The notes under the pieces were generated by a model. That model did no database searches, had not been told where the DNA came from, and saw only the letters and a program-made list of their open reading frames with translations. Below are positions 47,837-56,384 of a DNA stretch of 64,000 nt, in pieces. The translations under genes were made by a program, and so were the position numbers. The stretch spans positions 62,001 through 126,000 of the forward strand of contig JAXHLT010000005.1 of the NCBI GenBank assembly GCA_034521955.1. The letters run 5' to 3'. Positions within the stretch are counted from its first letter, which is position 1; every line of letters begins with the position of its first letter. This DNA is from M55B127 sp034521955 (lineage in GTDB: Bacteria; Bacillota; Halanaerobiia; Halanaerobiales; M55B127).

Positions 47837-47941
47837 AAGTTCAGGTGAGAGACCTTTTTTAAGGCGCCGAAGGAGCAAAGCTTATCATATAAGCCGAAAC
47901 TCTCAGGCAGAAGAAATCTGAATGGACCAAACTCTGAACTT
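47837..47941 (+). ncRNA. glycine riboswitch (single aptamer)
   Basis: The aptamer shows the class signatures GGTGAGAGACC, GCGCCGAAGGAGCAA and AACTCTCAGGCAGAAG. An outer stem is formed by AAGTTCAG (47837) and CTGAACTT (47934). Only one aptamer is present, not the common tandem. A terminator hairpin follows before gcvT, so it is probably an ON switch that turns on glycine cleavage when glycine is plentiful. Confidence 0.9.
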
Positions 47942-47947
47942 AACAGA

Positions 47948-47990
47948 ACAGGGGGGTTTAAGGCGACTTAAACTCCCCTGTTTTTATTTT
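47948..47990 (+). terminator. riboswitch-controlled terminator before gcvT
   Basis: AACAGGGG-G-GTTTAA pairs with TTAAAC-T-CCCCTGTT, with one mismatch and a 6-base loop, followed by TTTATTTT. It lies 7 bases after the glycine aptamer. Confidence 0.85.
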
Positions 47991-48022
47991 AAATCAATCA
48001 TAGTTTGTGAGGAGGTGAAGAT

Positions 48023-49102
48023 GTGAAAAAAACAGCTATTTATGATGAACATTTAAATTCTGGAGCAAAGATGATTGATTTTGGTGGTTGGCAAATGCCT
48101 GTGCAATACAGTGGTATTATTGATGAACACAATGCTGTTAGGAATAAAGCAGGATTATTTGACGTTTCTCACATGGGTGAGATTTTAGTTAGAGGTGAAG
48201 ATTCTTTAAAGCTTGTACAAAAAGTAATCACTAATGATGCATCTAAAATGGAGGATGGTCAAGTTATCTATACACCTATGTGTTATGAAGAAGGTGGGAT
48301 TGTAGATGACCTATTAGTCTATAAGCAAAATGATAAAGAATACTTGTTAGTTGTTAATGCTTCAAATAAAAATAAAGATTTAAAATGGATAGAAAAAAAT
48401 GCTAAGTTTTTTAATAACGTTGTTGTAGAAGATAAATCTGAATATTATTCTTTAATTGCAATTCAAGGACCTATTTCCCGGGAAATAATTAATCCATTAG
48501 TAGATGATGATATTAGTGATCTTAAATTTTATAGATTTGTTAATACTAAAATAAATGGCTTTAACGCTATTATATCAAGGACTGGATATACAGGAGAATT
48601 AGGATTTGAAATCTATTTAAAGGCAGAAAATGGTCCAAAATTATGGCGTAAGCTTTTAGATGTAGGGAAAGAAAAAGGTCTATCGCCTGCTGGTTTAGGG
48701 GCAAGAGATACTTTGAGGTTAGAAAAAGCACTTTGTCTGTATGGTAATGATATAGATGAAAAGACTAATCCAATTGAAGCTGGTTTATCTTGGACTGTTA
48801 AATTCAATAAAGAGGATTTTAATGGAAAAAAAGTATTAGAAAAAGTTCAAAAACGAGGCATAACCAGAAAGCTAGTAGGATTTAAAATGAAAGGAAGAGG
48901 CATTCCTAGACATGGATATAAGATTAAGATAGATGATAAGGAGGTAGGAGAAGTTACAAGTGGTAGTTATTCTCCAACCTTAGATGAAAATATTGGATTA
49001 GCATATATTGACCTAGATTATATTTCTGCAGATACTGAAATTGATATATGTATTAGGAAAAGAGAAGTTAAGGCTAAAATAGTTGAAACACCGTTTGTTT
49101 AA
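48023..49102 (+). CDS. gcvT: glycine cleavage system T protein (aminomethyltransferase)
   Basis: Transfers the methylene group from aminomethyl-lipoyl GcvH to tetrahydrofolate, releasing ammonia (359 aa). Family stretches are visible: MIDFGGWQMPVQYSGI, AGLFDVSHMGEI, RTGYTGELGFEIYL and PAGLGARDTLRLEKALCLYGND. The start is GTG behind GGAGGTG; the overlapping ATG is out of frame. The operon is gcvT-gcvH-gcvPA-gcvPB under the glycine riboswitch. The L protein (lipoamide dehydrogenase) is not in the window. Confidence 0.97.
   Translation: MKKTAIYDEHLNSGAKMIDFGGWQMPVQYSGIIDEHNAVRNKAGLFDVSHMGEILVRGEDSLKLVQKVITNDASKMEDGQVIYTPMCYEEGGIVDDLLVYKQNDKEYLLVVNASNKNKDLKWIEKNAKFFNNVVVEDKSEYYSLIAIQGPISREIINPLVDDDISDLKFYRFVNTKINGFNAIISRTGYTGELGFEIYLKAENGPKLWRKLLDVGKEKGLSPAGLGARDTLRLEKALCLYGNDIDEKTNPIEAGLSWTVKFNKEDFNGKKVLEKVQKRGITRKLVGFKMKGRGIPRHGYKIKIDDKEVGEVTSGSYSPTLDENIGLAYIDLDYISADTEIDICIRKREVKAKIVETPFV
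48473..48486. promoter_or_regulatory. Noc-binding site (NBS) in gcvT
   Basis: Perfect 14-bp palindrome ATTTCCCGGGAAAT, the Bacillus Noc consensus. It lies about 5 kb from noc, within gcvT, and is distinct from parS. One site only was found by eye. Confidence 0.75.
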
Positions 49103-49124
49103 TAAAAAAAGGGGGAAACATTTT

Positions 49125-49508
49125 ATGACAATTCCAAAAGATTTATTTTTTACTGAAAATCACGAGTGGATATCTGTTGATGGAAAAGAAGCTGTTGTTG
49201 GTATTAGTGAACATGCTCAGGATGAATTAGGAGATATAGTGTTTGTTGAATTACCTTCTGTTGAAGAAGAGTTGGATCAGTTTGAGGAATTTGGCGTAAT
49301 CGAATCAGTAAAAGCTGTTTCTGACGTATTTATGCCTGTTAGTGGTATTATAGTAGAAGTGAATGAGGATTTAATGGATCAACCTGAACAAATTAATGAA
49401 GACCCATATGGTAGTGGTTGGTTAATCAAGGTTGAAGTAAAAGATAAAAGTGAGTTAGAAGAATTAATGGATAGCGCTGAATATAAGGCGTTTATAGAGG
49501 AGGAATAG
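49125..49508 (+). CDS. gcvH: glycine cleavage system H protein
   Basis: The lipoyl carrier protein (127 aa) that shuttles aminomethyl between GcvP and GcvT. The lipoylated lysine is in GVIESVKAVSDVFMPVSG. The family motifs HEWISVDGKEAVVGISEHAQDELGDIVFVELP and GSGWLIKV are clear. The frame extends upstream to 49083 inside gcvT, but the ATG at 49125 with GGGGG upstream matches the family start. Confidence 0.97.
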   Translation: MTIPKDLFFTENHEWISVDGKEAVVGISEHAQDELGDIVFVELPSVEEELDQFEEFGVIESVKAVSDVFMPVSGIIVEVNEDLMDQPEQINEDPYGSGWLIKVEVKDKSELEELMDSAEYKAFIEEE

Positions 49509-49511
49509 TAA

Positions 49512-50852
49512 ATGGACTATGTCTCCAATACTGAACAAGAAAGACAGCAGATGTTAAAAGAAATTGGAGTGGAGGCTATAGAAGATATATTTGACTCTAT
49601 TCCAGACGAAGTAAAACTTAATAGAGAATTAGATGTATCAGAAGGTATGTCAGAGTTAGAACTAAAAAGACATATAAATAAAATTGCTGACACAAATATA
49701 TCGTTAGAAAACTACACCTCTTTTTTAGGAGGAGGGGCATATGATCATTATGTTCCAAGTATAATTGACCACTTGATTTCAAGACAAGAATTCTATACAG
49801 CTTATACACCATATCAAGCTGAATTAAGCCAAGGCACACTGCAAGTGGTTTATGAATACCAAAGTATGATCAGCGAATTAACTGGGATGGATGTTGCCAA
49901 TGCGTCATTATTAGATGGGAGTTCGGCAACTGCAGAAGCTATTTTAATGGCTTCAAGAATAAGTCGTAATAAAAAGGTGTTAATTTCCTCTGCTTTACAT
50001 CCATCATACAGAGAGGTTGCCAAAACTTATGGTAAACCAAAAAATCTAGATTTCGTTGAAATTAGTATAGAAGATGGTGTAACTAATTTAGAAGAGTTAG
50101 AAGATAATTTAGATAATGATGTTGCAGCAATAGTTGTACAGTATCCTAATTTTTATGGATCAATAGAAAATATGGAAAAGATCAAACAATTAAAAGAAGA
50201 GTATAAAAAAGTACTTTTAATTGTTGTTGCTAATCCAATTGCTTTAGGTTTATTAACACCTCCTAAAGAATTTGGAGCAGATATAGTAACAGGTGAGGGA
50301 CAAAGTTTAGGAAACACAATAAACTATGGTGGACCATATTTAGGATATCTTGCCTGTATAAACGACAGGAAGTTTATAAGACAAATACCGGGCAGAATTG
50401 CAGGAGCAACTGTTGATGTAGATGGAAACCGAGGATATGTATTAACATTACAGACAAGAGAACAACACATTAGAAGAGAAAGAGCTACTTCTAATATGTG
50501 TACAAATGAAGCATTAAATGCTGCTATTTCAACTATATATATGGCAACTATGGGTAAAAAAGGTATGAAAGAAGTTGCAGAACAATCATATAAAAAGGCA
50601 CATTATCTTGCAGATAAGATTGATGAATTAGAAGATTTTGAAGTAGTTAACACAGATAACTTTTTTCATGAATTCTGGGTAAAAACTAAACTTCCTGTAA
50701 AAAAAGTATTATCTAGTCTAAAGGAAGAAAAAATACTGGGCGGAATAGATATTTCTCGTTTTGAAGAAGAAGAGGGAATATTAATAAGTGTAACAGAAAA
50801 AAGGACTAAAGAAGAATTAGATAACTTAGTAAGACTATTGGAGGCGATGTAG
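49512..50852 (+). CDS. gcvPA: glycine dehydrogenase (decarboxylating) subunit 1
   Basis: The N-terminal half of the split P protein (446 aa), which with GcvPB decarboxylates glycine on PLP and passes aminomethyl to GcvH. Typical parts are FLGGGAYDHYVPSIID, FYTAYTPYQAELSQGTLQ, VANASLLDGSSATAEA and GRIAGATVDVDGNRGYVLTLQTREQHIRREKATSN-like sequence. The split form is usual for Firmicutes. It is 3 bases from gcvH and contiguous with gcvPB. Confidence 0.97.
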   Translation: MDYVSNTEQERQQMLKEIGVEAIEDIFDSIPDEVKLNRELDVSEGMSELELKRHINKIADTNISLENYTSFLGGGAYDHYVPSIIDHLISRQEFYTAYTPYQAELSQGTLQVVYEYQSMISELTGMDVANASLLDGSSATAEAILMASRISRNKKVLISSALHPSYREVAKTYGKPKNLDFVEISIEDGVTNLEELEDNLDNDVAAIVVQYPNFYGSIENMEKIKQLKEEYKKVLLIVVANPIALGLLTPPKEFGADIVTGEGQSLGNTINYGGPYLGYLACINDRKFIRQIPGRIAGATVDVDGNRGYVLTLQTREQHIRRERATSNMCTNEALNAAISTIYMATMGKKGMKEVAEQSYKKAHYLADKIDELEDFEVVNTDNFFHEFWVKTKLPVKKVLSSLKEEKILGGIDISRFEEEEGILISVTEKRTKEELDNLVRLLEAM

Positions 50853-52289
50853 ATGGCTGAAAAATTAATTATAGATTATTCGAGCTCAGGCAGAAAAGGT
50901 TATTCATTACCTCCTTTAGATGTACCGGATATTAATATTGAGGATAATCTTGAATCTAAATATGTACGTAAAGACCTTAACTTTCCAGAAGTTAGTGAAG
51001 TAGATGTTGTTCGTCATTATACTGCTCTTTCAGAATTGAATTATGGTGTAGATTCTGGAATATATCCACTTGGTTCTTGTACAATGAAATATAATCCGAA
51101 AAGAAATGAAGATATTGCAAGAATAGAAAAATTAACTCAAATACATCCTTATCAAAGTGATGATGATGTTCAGGGTTCCTTACAAATATTACATGAATTA
51201 AAAACAGATTTAGCAGAAATAAGTGGTATGGATGAAATGACACTGCAACCAGCTTCGGGAGCTCATGGTGAATTCACGGGTCTTTTAATAATCAGAAAGT
51301 ATTTTGAAGATAAAGGAATAGAAAAAACAAAAGTAATTGTTCCTGATTCTGCTCATGGAACTAATCCAGCAAGTGCTGTTATGGCAGGATTTGATATTGT
51401 AGAAATAGATTCTAATGAACAAGGGATGGTTGATTTAGAGAAATTAAAAGAAGCAGTTGATGATGATGTAGCTGCATTAATGTTAACTAATCCTAATACA
51501 TTAGGAATATTTGAGAAAGATATAAAAGAAATCGCTGATATAATTCATGATGTAGGTGGATTACTTTATTATGATGGAGCAAATTTAAATGCCGTAATGG
51601 GTTATGCAAGACCTGGAGATATGGACTTTGATGTATTACATTTAAACCTACACAAAACATTTTCTACTCCACATGGTGGAGGGGGACCTGGTTCAGGTAC
51701 AGTAGGAGTTAAAGAATTTTTAAAACCATATTTGCCACGCCCGTTATTGGTTAAAGAGGAAGACAAATATTATTGGGACTATGATAGACCAAAATCAATT
51801 GGTAAAGTCCATGGTTTTTATGGTAATTATGGAGTACTAATTAGAGCATATTCCTATATTAAAACATTAGGATATAAAGGATTAAAGAAAACAACAGAAA
51901 ATGCAGTATTGAATGCTAATTATATGAAAGCAAAACTTAAAGAGGATTTTGTATTACCATATGAAGAAAACAGTTTACATGAATTTGTTTTATCCGGAAT
52001 AAAACAAAAAGAAAAAGGTGTAAGCACATTAAATATTGCTAAAAGGTTGTTAGACTATGGCCAGTATGCTCCTACGATATACTTCCCATTAGTTGTAAAG
52101 GAAGCTATGATGATCGAACCAACCGAGACAGAAAATATTGAAACATTGAATAAATTTATTGATACTCTTAAAATAATTTCTAAAGAAATAGAAGATAATC
52201 CAGAAATTGTAAAAAATGCACCACATAATACTTCTGTTAGAAAATTAGATGAAGCAAAAGCTGCTCGTGAACCTGATTTAAAATGGTAG
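50853..52289 (+). CDS. gcvPB: glycine dehydrogenase (decarboxylating) subunit 2
   Basis: The PLP-bearing half of P protein (478 aa). The PLP lysine is in LNLHKTFSTPHGGGGPGSG, with GSCTMKYNPK near residue 72 and PDSAHGTNPASAVMAG near 165. It starts directly after the gcvPA stop (TAG-ATG), so translation is coupled. It is the last gene of the glycine operon and is followed by a strong terminator. Confidence 0.97.
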   Translation: MAEKLIIDYSSSGRKGYSLPPLDVPDINIEDNLESKYVRKDLNFPEVSEVDVVRHYTALSELNYGVDSGIYPLGSCTMKYNPKRNEDIARIEKLTQIHPYQSDDDVQGSLQILHELKTDLAEISGMDEMTLQPASGAHGEFTGLLIIRKYFEDKGIEKTKVIVPDSAHGTNPASAVMAGFDIVEIDSNEQGMVDLEKLKEAVDDDVAALMLTNPNTLGIFEKDIKEIADIIHDVGGLLYYDGANLNAVMGYARPGDMDFDVLHLNLHKTFSTPHGGGGPGSGTVGVKEFLKPYLPRPLLVKEEDKYYWDYDRPKSIGKVHGFYGNYGVLIRAYSYIKTLGYKGLKKTTENAVLNANYMKAKLKEDFVLPYEENSLHEFVLSGIKQKEKGVSTLNIAKRLLDYGQYAPTIYFPLVVKEAMMIEPTETENIETLNKFIDTLKIISKEIEDNPEIVKNAPHNTSVRKLDEAKAAREPDLKW

Positions 52290-52323
52290 TGGTGACAAAT
52301 ATAAAATCAAATATTTATTAATA

Positions 52324-52353
52324 AAATAAGCGGCCTTGTGCCGCTTATTTCTA
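52324..52353 (+). terminator. intrinsic terminator of the gcv operon
   Basis: AAATAAGCGGC, loop CTTGT, GCCGCTTATTT form an almost perfect stem ending in Ts, 35 bases after gcvPB. Confidence 0.85.
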
Positions 52354-52360
52354 CTATAGA

Positions 52361-52389
52361 TTGCTTTAATTAGTGGAATATTATATAAT
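52361..52389 (+). promoter_or_regulatory. promoter before the TPR gene
   Basis: TTGCTT, a 17-base spacer and a perfect TATAAT, placed between the gcv terminator and the TPR gene start at 52422. Confidence 0.7.
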
Positions 52390-52421
52390 ATTGAAAGAAT
52401 AAGATTACGAGGGGTTGTAAT

Positions 52422-52967
52422 ATGTTAGAAGAAAATTATTTAAAAAAATTAGATGAAAATATCAAAAAAGAATATAAAGAAGCTTCAGACTTGTTAGATA
52501 TTGGAAAGTTTGAAGAATCAAAGAAGAAATTCGAAGAAATATTAGATGAAGTTGAAGACTTTATCCCAATATTGAATAAATTAGCTGTTATTGAAATATA
52601 TAATGATAATTTAGATCAGGCTAATGAATTAATTGATAAGATATTAGAAAAAGATCCAGAATATGTATCAGCAATAACTAATCTTGGTAGTATATATAAG
52701 AAAAAAGGTGAGATTGAAAAAGCCAAAAAGTTATATAAAAAGGCTATTGATCTTGAACCAGAATATGGAAATGCATATAATAATCTAGGTGTGATTTATA
52801 GAGAACAGGGAGAATATAAAAAATCTGTTCAGTATTTAAAAAAAGCACGTAAGAGAGGGTCTTATTCATTTAAAGTTGATGATAAACCTTTATATAAAAA
52901 TAAAGGATGTGTATTTTTTGTTGTTTTAGTAATTTTAATCATATTATTACTAATATATATCATGTGA
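52422..52967 (+). CDS. tetratricopeptide-repeat protein with C-terminal membrane anchor
   Basis: A 181-residue protein with three or so TPR units, best seen in AITNLGSIYKKKGEIEKAKKLYKKAIDLEPEYGNAYNNLG-type sequence (residues about 85-140). A basic linker and one C-terminal membrane helix (about 163-180, CVFFVVLVILIILLLIYIM) follow. It has no signal peptide, so it is probably tail-anchored with the TPR in the cytoplasm as a protein-docking module. It is the first gene of a unit with the DUF951 gene and ychF. Confidence 0.8.
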   Translation: MLEENYLKKLDENIKKEYKEASDLLDIGKFEESKKKFEEILDEVEDFIPILNKLAVIEIYNDNLDQANELIDKILEKDPEYVSAITNLGSIYKKKGEIEKAKKLYKKAIDLEPEYGNAYNNLGVIYREQGEYKKSVQYLKKARKRGSYSFKVDDKPLYKNKGCVFFVVLVILIILLLIYIM

Positions 52968-52978
52968 GGTGGATAAAA

Positions 52979-53158
52979 TTGGCAGAGTTAAAAGTGGGAA
53001 ATAAAGTCAAAATGAAAAAACCTCATCCATGTGGCTCAGAAGTTTGGAAAATTATTAGAGTGGGTATGGATATTAAAATTGAATGTGAAAAATGTAACCA
53101 TATTGTCATGATGCCTAGAAGAAAGTTTGAGAAAAACCTAAAAGAAATAATAAAATAG
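52979..53158 (+). CDS. DUF951 family protein
   Basis: A 59-residue basic protein of the DUF951 family, which in Firmicutes lies next to ychF. The hallmark KKPHPCGSEVWKIIRVGMDIKIECEKCNH... has a CG and a C-x-x-C pattern that may bind zinc, followed by VMMPRRKFEK. Function unknown; nucleic-acid binding is plausible. The frame opens upstream in the TPR gene, but TTG at 52979 with GTGAGGTGG upstream fits the family start. Confidence 0.85.
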   Translation: MAELKVGNKVKMKKPHPCGSEVWKIIRVGMDIKIECEKCNHIVMMPRRKFEKNLKEIIK

Positions 53159-53167
53159 GGTGGTATA

Positions 53168-54259
53168 ATGGAAATTGGAATTGTAGGTTTACCAAATGTA
53201 GGAAAATCAACATTATTTAATGCATTGACACAGGCTGGAGTATCTGCTCAAAACTATCCATTTTGTACGATTGATCCGAATATAGGAATAGTAGAGGTAC
53301 CAGATCAAAGGTTGGATAAATTATATGAATTATTTTCTCCTCCTGAAAAAATACCTACAGCAATAAAGTTTGTAGATATTGCAGGATTGGTAAAAGGAGC
53401 AAATCATGGTGAAGGATTGGGCAATAAATTTTTATCTCATATTAGAGAGGTAGATGCAATAGCTCATGTAGTACGTTGTTTTGAAGATAAAAATGTAACT
53501 CATGTAGATAATGAGCATAATCCTATAAAGGATATAGAAGTAATTAATTCAGAATTAATAATGGCTGATTTAGAAACAATAAATAAAAGAAAAGAAAAAA
53601 CCAAGAAAATGCTGAAATCCGGGGAAGATAGATATAAAATAGAATACGAGATATTAGAAAAGTTAGAAAGTAATTTAAATAAAGGAATTCCAGTTCGTAA
53701 TATAGCTCTTAGTTATAAAGAAAAAGAATTAGTTGAAGAATTATTTTTACTGTCTAATAAAAAGATTATTTATATTGCAAATGTTTCAGAAGCAGACCTT
53801 AATAAAGATAGTAATGAGTGTATTGAAAAGATAAGGGAGTATACTTTTGAAGAAAACACAGACGTTATTCCTGTTAGTGCAAAAATTGAAGCTGATATTG
53901 CAGAACTGCCTGAAGATGAGGCTGAAATTTTTATAAAAGATTTTGGTTTGGAAAATTCTGGTTTAGATAAAGTAATTAAATCTTGTTATGAACTATTAGA
54001 TTTAATTACATTTTATACTGCTGTAGAAAAAGAGATAAGAGCTTGGACAATAAAAAAAGGGACTAAAGCTCCACAGGCAGCTGGTAAAATACATACAGAT
54101 ATGGAAAAAGGGTTTATTAAAGCAGAAGTTATAAGTTATACTGATTTAATGAGAGCAGGCTCAATTAAAGATGCCCGAGAAGAGGGTTTACTTAGAATAG
54201 AAGGCCATGATTATATAGTTCAAGATGGTGATTTTTGTCATTTTAAATTTAATGTATAA
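53168..54259 (+). CDS. ychF: ribosome-binding ATPase YchF
   Basis: An Obg-family P-loop protein (363 aa) that prefers ATP and binds ribosomes. G1 is GLPNVGKSTLFNALT at 6-20, with YPFCTIDPN and DIAGLVKGANHGEGLGN; NVSE replaces the GTP-type NKxD. A helical insert follows at about 130-195. The TGS domain is at the C-terminus (FYTAVEKEIRAWTIKKGTKAPQAAGKIHTD). It lies 9 bases after the DUF951 gene. Confidence 0.97.
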   Translation: MEIGIVGLPNVGKSTLFNALTQAGVSAQNYPFCTIDPNIGIVEVPDQRLDKLYELFSPPEKIPTAIKFVDIAGLVKGANHGEGLGNKFLSHIREVDAIAHVVRCFEDKNVTHVDNEHNPIKDIEVINSELIMADLETINKRKEKTKKMLKSGEDRYKIEYEILEKLESNLNKGIPVRNIALSYKEKELVEELFLLSNKKIIYIANVSEADLNKDSNECIEKIREYTFEENTDVIPVSAKIEADIAELPEDEAEIFIKDFGLENSGLDKVIKSCYELLDLITFYTAVEKEIRAWTIKKGTKAPQAAGKIHTDMEKGFIKAEVISYTDLMRAGSIKDAREEGLLRIEGHDYIVQDGDFCHFKFNV

Positions 54260-54273
54260 TTATTGTGTAAAAG

Positions 54274-54302
54274 TTGCAATTTCAATGTTTGAATGCTATA
54301 AT
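54274..54302 (+). promoter_or_regulatory. promoter of the rpsF operon
   Basis: TTGCAA, a 17-base spacer and a perfect TATAAT, about 100 bases before rpsF. Confidence 0.75.
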
Positions 54303-54337
54303 AATTAAGAATTGGGTTATAAAATAGTTATAATTAA

Positions 54338-54385
54338 ATCCATGCTTCATAAAGACAAATATGAAGCCGCTTAGACCGTGTGGAG
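54338..54385 (+). promoter_or_regulatory. possible S6:S18 autoregulatory leader of rpsF
   Basis: A hairpin, GCTTCAT...ATGAAGC, is followed by CCGCTTAGACCG just before the ribosome-binding site GGAGGGGG. Conserved CCG-containing leaders bind the S6-S18 complex and repress rpsF-rpsR in many bacteria. The fit here is by eye and weak. Confidence 0.4.
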
Positions 54386-54400
54386 GGGGTGAAAGAAAAG

Positions 54401-54697
54401 ATGGAAAAAGTAAGAAGTTATGAAACTGCATTAGTTTTAAGACCAGATTTAGAAGAAGAAAAAAGAGAAGAAATAATTGAAAGAATAAAATCTGTTATTA
54501 CTGATAATGATGGAGAAGTTACTAATACTGATGAATGGGGAACCAGACAGTTAGCTTATGAAATTGAAGATTATCGTTCTGGTTACTATACATTTATTGA
54601 ATTCGATTCTCCAACTGATGTTTTAGAAAAACTTGAACACAATTATCGTATTCTTGGTGAGATAATACGTTCTTTAATAGTTAGAAAAGAAGATTAA
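54401..54697 (+). CDS. rpsF: 30S ribosomal protein S6
   Basis: The 98-residue S6 protein: YETALVLRPDLEEEKREEII, then EWGTRQLAYEIEDYRSGYYTFIEFD and a C-terminal RVLGEIIRSLIV-like strand. It binds 16S helix 22-23 with S18, encoded two genes on. A GTG at 54380 is in frame but would sit on the ribosome-binding site. The ATG at 54401 is preferred. Operon rpsF-ssb-rpsR. Confidence 0.97.
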   Translation: MEKVRSYETALVLRPDLEEEKREEIIERIKSVITDNDGEVTNTDEWGTRQLAYEIEDYRSGYYTFIEFDSPTDVLEKLEHNYRILGEIIRSLIVRKED

Positions 54698-54714
54698 ATT
54701 AAGGGGTGGCTTAA

Positions 54715-55146
54715 TTGTTAAATCATATTGTTTTAATTGGAAGGCTGGTTAGAGATCCTGAATTAAGATATACAAGTAATGGAACACCAGTTGCAAACTT
54801 TACTTTAGCAGTTGAACGAAATTATAAAAATTCACAGGGTGAAACCGATGTTGATTATATAAAAATTGTTACTTGGCGAAAATTAGCTGAAAATGTTGCC
54901 CATCATTTGGGTAAAGGTAGACTAGTTGCTGTTGAAGGATCACTTCAAATTAGAAAAAGTCAAGGAAAAAATGATAATAGGACATACATTAATCCTGAAG
55001 TAATTGCAAATAATGTCCAATTTTTAGACTGGCCTAGTGATAATAAAAATAAAAATAGCCGCTCAGACTATAATAATAATAAAAAAGATACAGATACAGT
55101 CGATGAACAGGATTTATCAGACGATGATTTTGAGGTGCCATTTTAA
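54715..55146 (+). CDS. ssb: single-stranded DNA-binding protein
   Basis: A 143-residue SSB. The OB-fold core (1-105) shows NHIVLIGRLVRDPELRYTSNG, DVDYIKIVTWRKLAENV and GRLVAVEGSLQIR. A polar linker and the acidic protein-binding tip DDDFEVPF follow. It starts with TTG behind AAGGGGTGG. It lies between rpsF and rpsR, the usual Firmicute order. Confidence 0.97.
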   Translation: MLNHIVLIGRLVRDPELRYTSNGTPVANFTLAVERNYKNSQGETDVDYIKIVTWRKLAENVAHHLGKGRLVAVEGSLQIRKSQGKNDNRTYINPEVIANNVQFLDWPSDNKNKNSRSDYNNNKKDTDTVDEQDLSDDDFEVPF

Positions 55147-55161
55147 GAAGGAGGTATTATA

Positions 55162-55374
55162 ATGGGAAGAGGAAGAAATAGATCGTGTTTCTTTTGTTCA
55201 AAAGATAAAGAAATTGATTATAAAGATCTAAAGACATTAAATAGATATATTACTGATAGAGGTAAAATCGTTCCTAGAAGAATTACAGGAAATTGTTCTA
55301 AACATCAAAAAGATGTAACTAAAGCGGTTAAAAGAGCAAGAAAACTAGCTTTATTACCTTATGTAAAAGAATAG
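55162..55374 (+). CDS. rpsR: 30S ribosomal protein S18
   Basis: The 70-residue S18: basic N-terminus, YKDLKTLNRYITDRGKIVPRRITG and KAVKRARKLALLPYV. It retains a zinc-type cysteine set (CFFC near residue 9, then CSKH near 48). It is therefore a C+ form, which many Firmicutes have lost. Last gene of the rpsF operon, with a terminator just after it. Confidence 0.97.
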   Translation: MGRGRNRSCFFCSKDKEIDYKDLKTLNRYITDRGKIVPRRITGNCSKHQKDVTKAVKRARKLALLPYVKE

Positions 55375-55387
55375 ATGTATAATATTT

Positions 55388-55423
55388 TTGGGAGGTATTA
55401 TTTAAGTATCCTCCCTTTATATT
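55388..55423 (+). terminator. intrinsic terminator of the rpsF-ssb-rpsR operon
   Basis: GGGAGGTA pairs with TATCCTCCC around an AT-rich loop and is followed by TTTATATT and more Ts, 14 bases after rpsR. Confidence 0.75.
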
Positions 55424-55469
55424 ATATTTTTTAAAAGCCAGTTATCATAATGTTGAGGTGTAATAATAA

Positions 55470-56363
55470 ATGCTTAATCAAAGAATAAAAGATAGTACTA
55501 AAGCAGTTATATATCTACTAATATTGACATTAATAAATGTTTATATTCCATTTCTCAGCATTCTAGTTTTAATTGTATGGCCTATTCCGGTTGCAGTTAT
55601 TACATTAAAGCATGATAGGAATACGGTAGTGGGAGTAATCGCGGTTACTGCACTTATAAATGGATTATTGTTTGGACCAATGTTTGGGTTATTAGCTGTT
55701 ATAGGTTTTGGTCTAATAGGTTTTGTTATTGGTACTTGTATCAAAGAAGATATAAAACCATTAAATACATTGATTTTCTCGGTACTTTCTGTTTTGCTAT
55801 CACATGTATTATTAGTTTATATATCTAGATATTTACTTGGAGTTAATTTTCAAGCAATAATAAATGAAGTTGGGAATATAATAGGACAATCAAATAACAT
55901 AGGTAATATGGAAGATATGATTGCAAATCAGCTACAGTTATTACAGCGATTATTTCCATCTCTAGTAGCGATTTCGGCAATAGTTACTGGTAGTTTAAAC
56001 TATTATGTAACTAACTGGTATTTAAAAAAGGTTGGTTATGCTAAAAAAATCTATAAAACGATTAAATACTGGTTTTTACCAAGATGGATCATATCAATTG
56101 GAATTGTTATATCATTAATTTTAAAAAGAAATATAATATTTGTTAATTTAAACATGGTATTATTATTTTTGGCATTAATACAAGGATATGCAGTTTCTTT
56201 ATACTTTATTGATAAAAAAACAAGTAATTCGATAATAAAAATTATATATACAGCAATTATCCTATTTGTACCATTGTTTCCCCCAGGACTTGTTTTGCTG
56301 GGGCTAACAGATTTCTGGTTTGATTTTAGAAAATTAAAAAACCGTACTAAAAAGGATGATTGA
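55470..56363 (+). CDS. DUF2232 (YybS-like) membrane protein
   Basis: A 297-residue membrane protein with about eight hydrophobic segments. It matches the DUF2232/YybS family, which lies between rpsR and rplI in many Firmicutes, as here. Conserved-looking pieces are PFLSILVLIVWPIPVAVITLKH and GFGLIGFVIG near the N-terminus and SLVAISAIVTGSLNYYVTNWYLKKVG in the middle. Function unknown. It resembles the S-component-like fold of some vitamin transporters, but no such role is shown. Confidence 0.83.
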   Translation: MLNQRIKDSTKAVIYLLILTLINVYIPFLSILVLIVWPIPVAVITLKHDRNTVVGVIAVTALINGLLFGPMFGLLAVIGFGLIGFVIGTCIKEDIKPLNTLIFSVLSVLLSHVLLVYISRYLLGVNFQAIINEVGNIIGQSNNIGNMEDMIANQLQLLQRLFPSLVAISAIVTGSLNYYVTNWYLKKVGYAKKIYKTIKYWFLPRWIISIGIVISLILKRNIIFVNLNMVLLFLALIQGYAVSLYFIDKKTSNSIIKIIYTAIILFVPLFPPGLVLLGLTDFWFDFRKLKNRTKKDD

Positions 56364-56384
56364 AGATAAGGGAGGTTTTAGATA

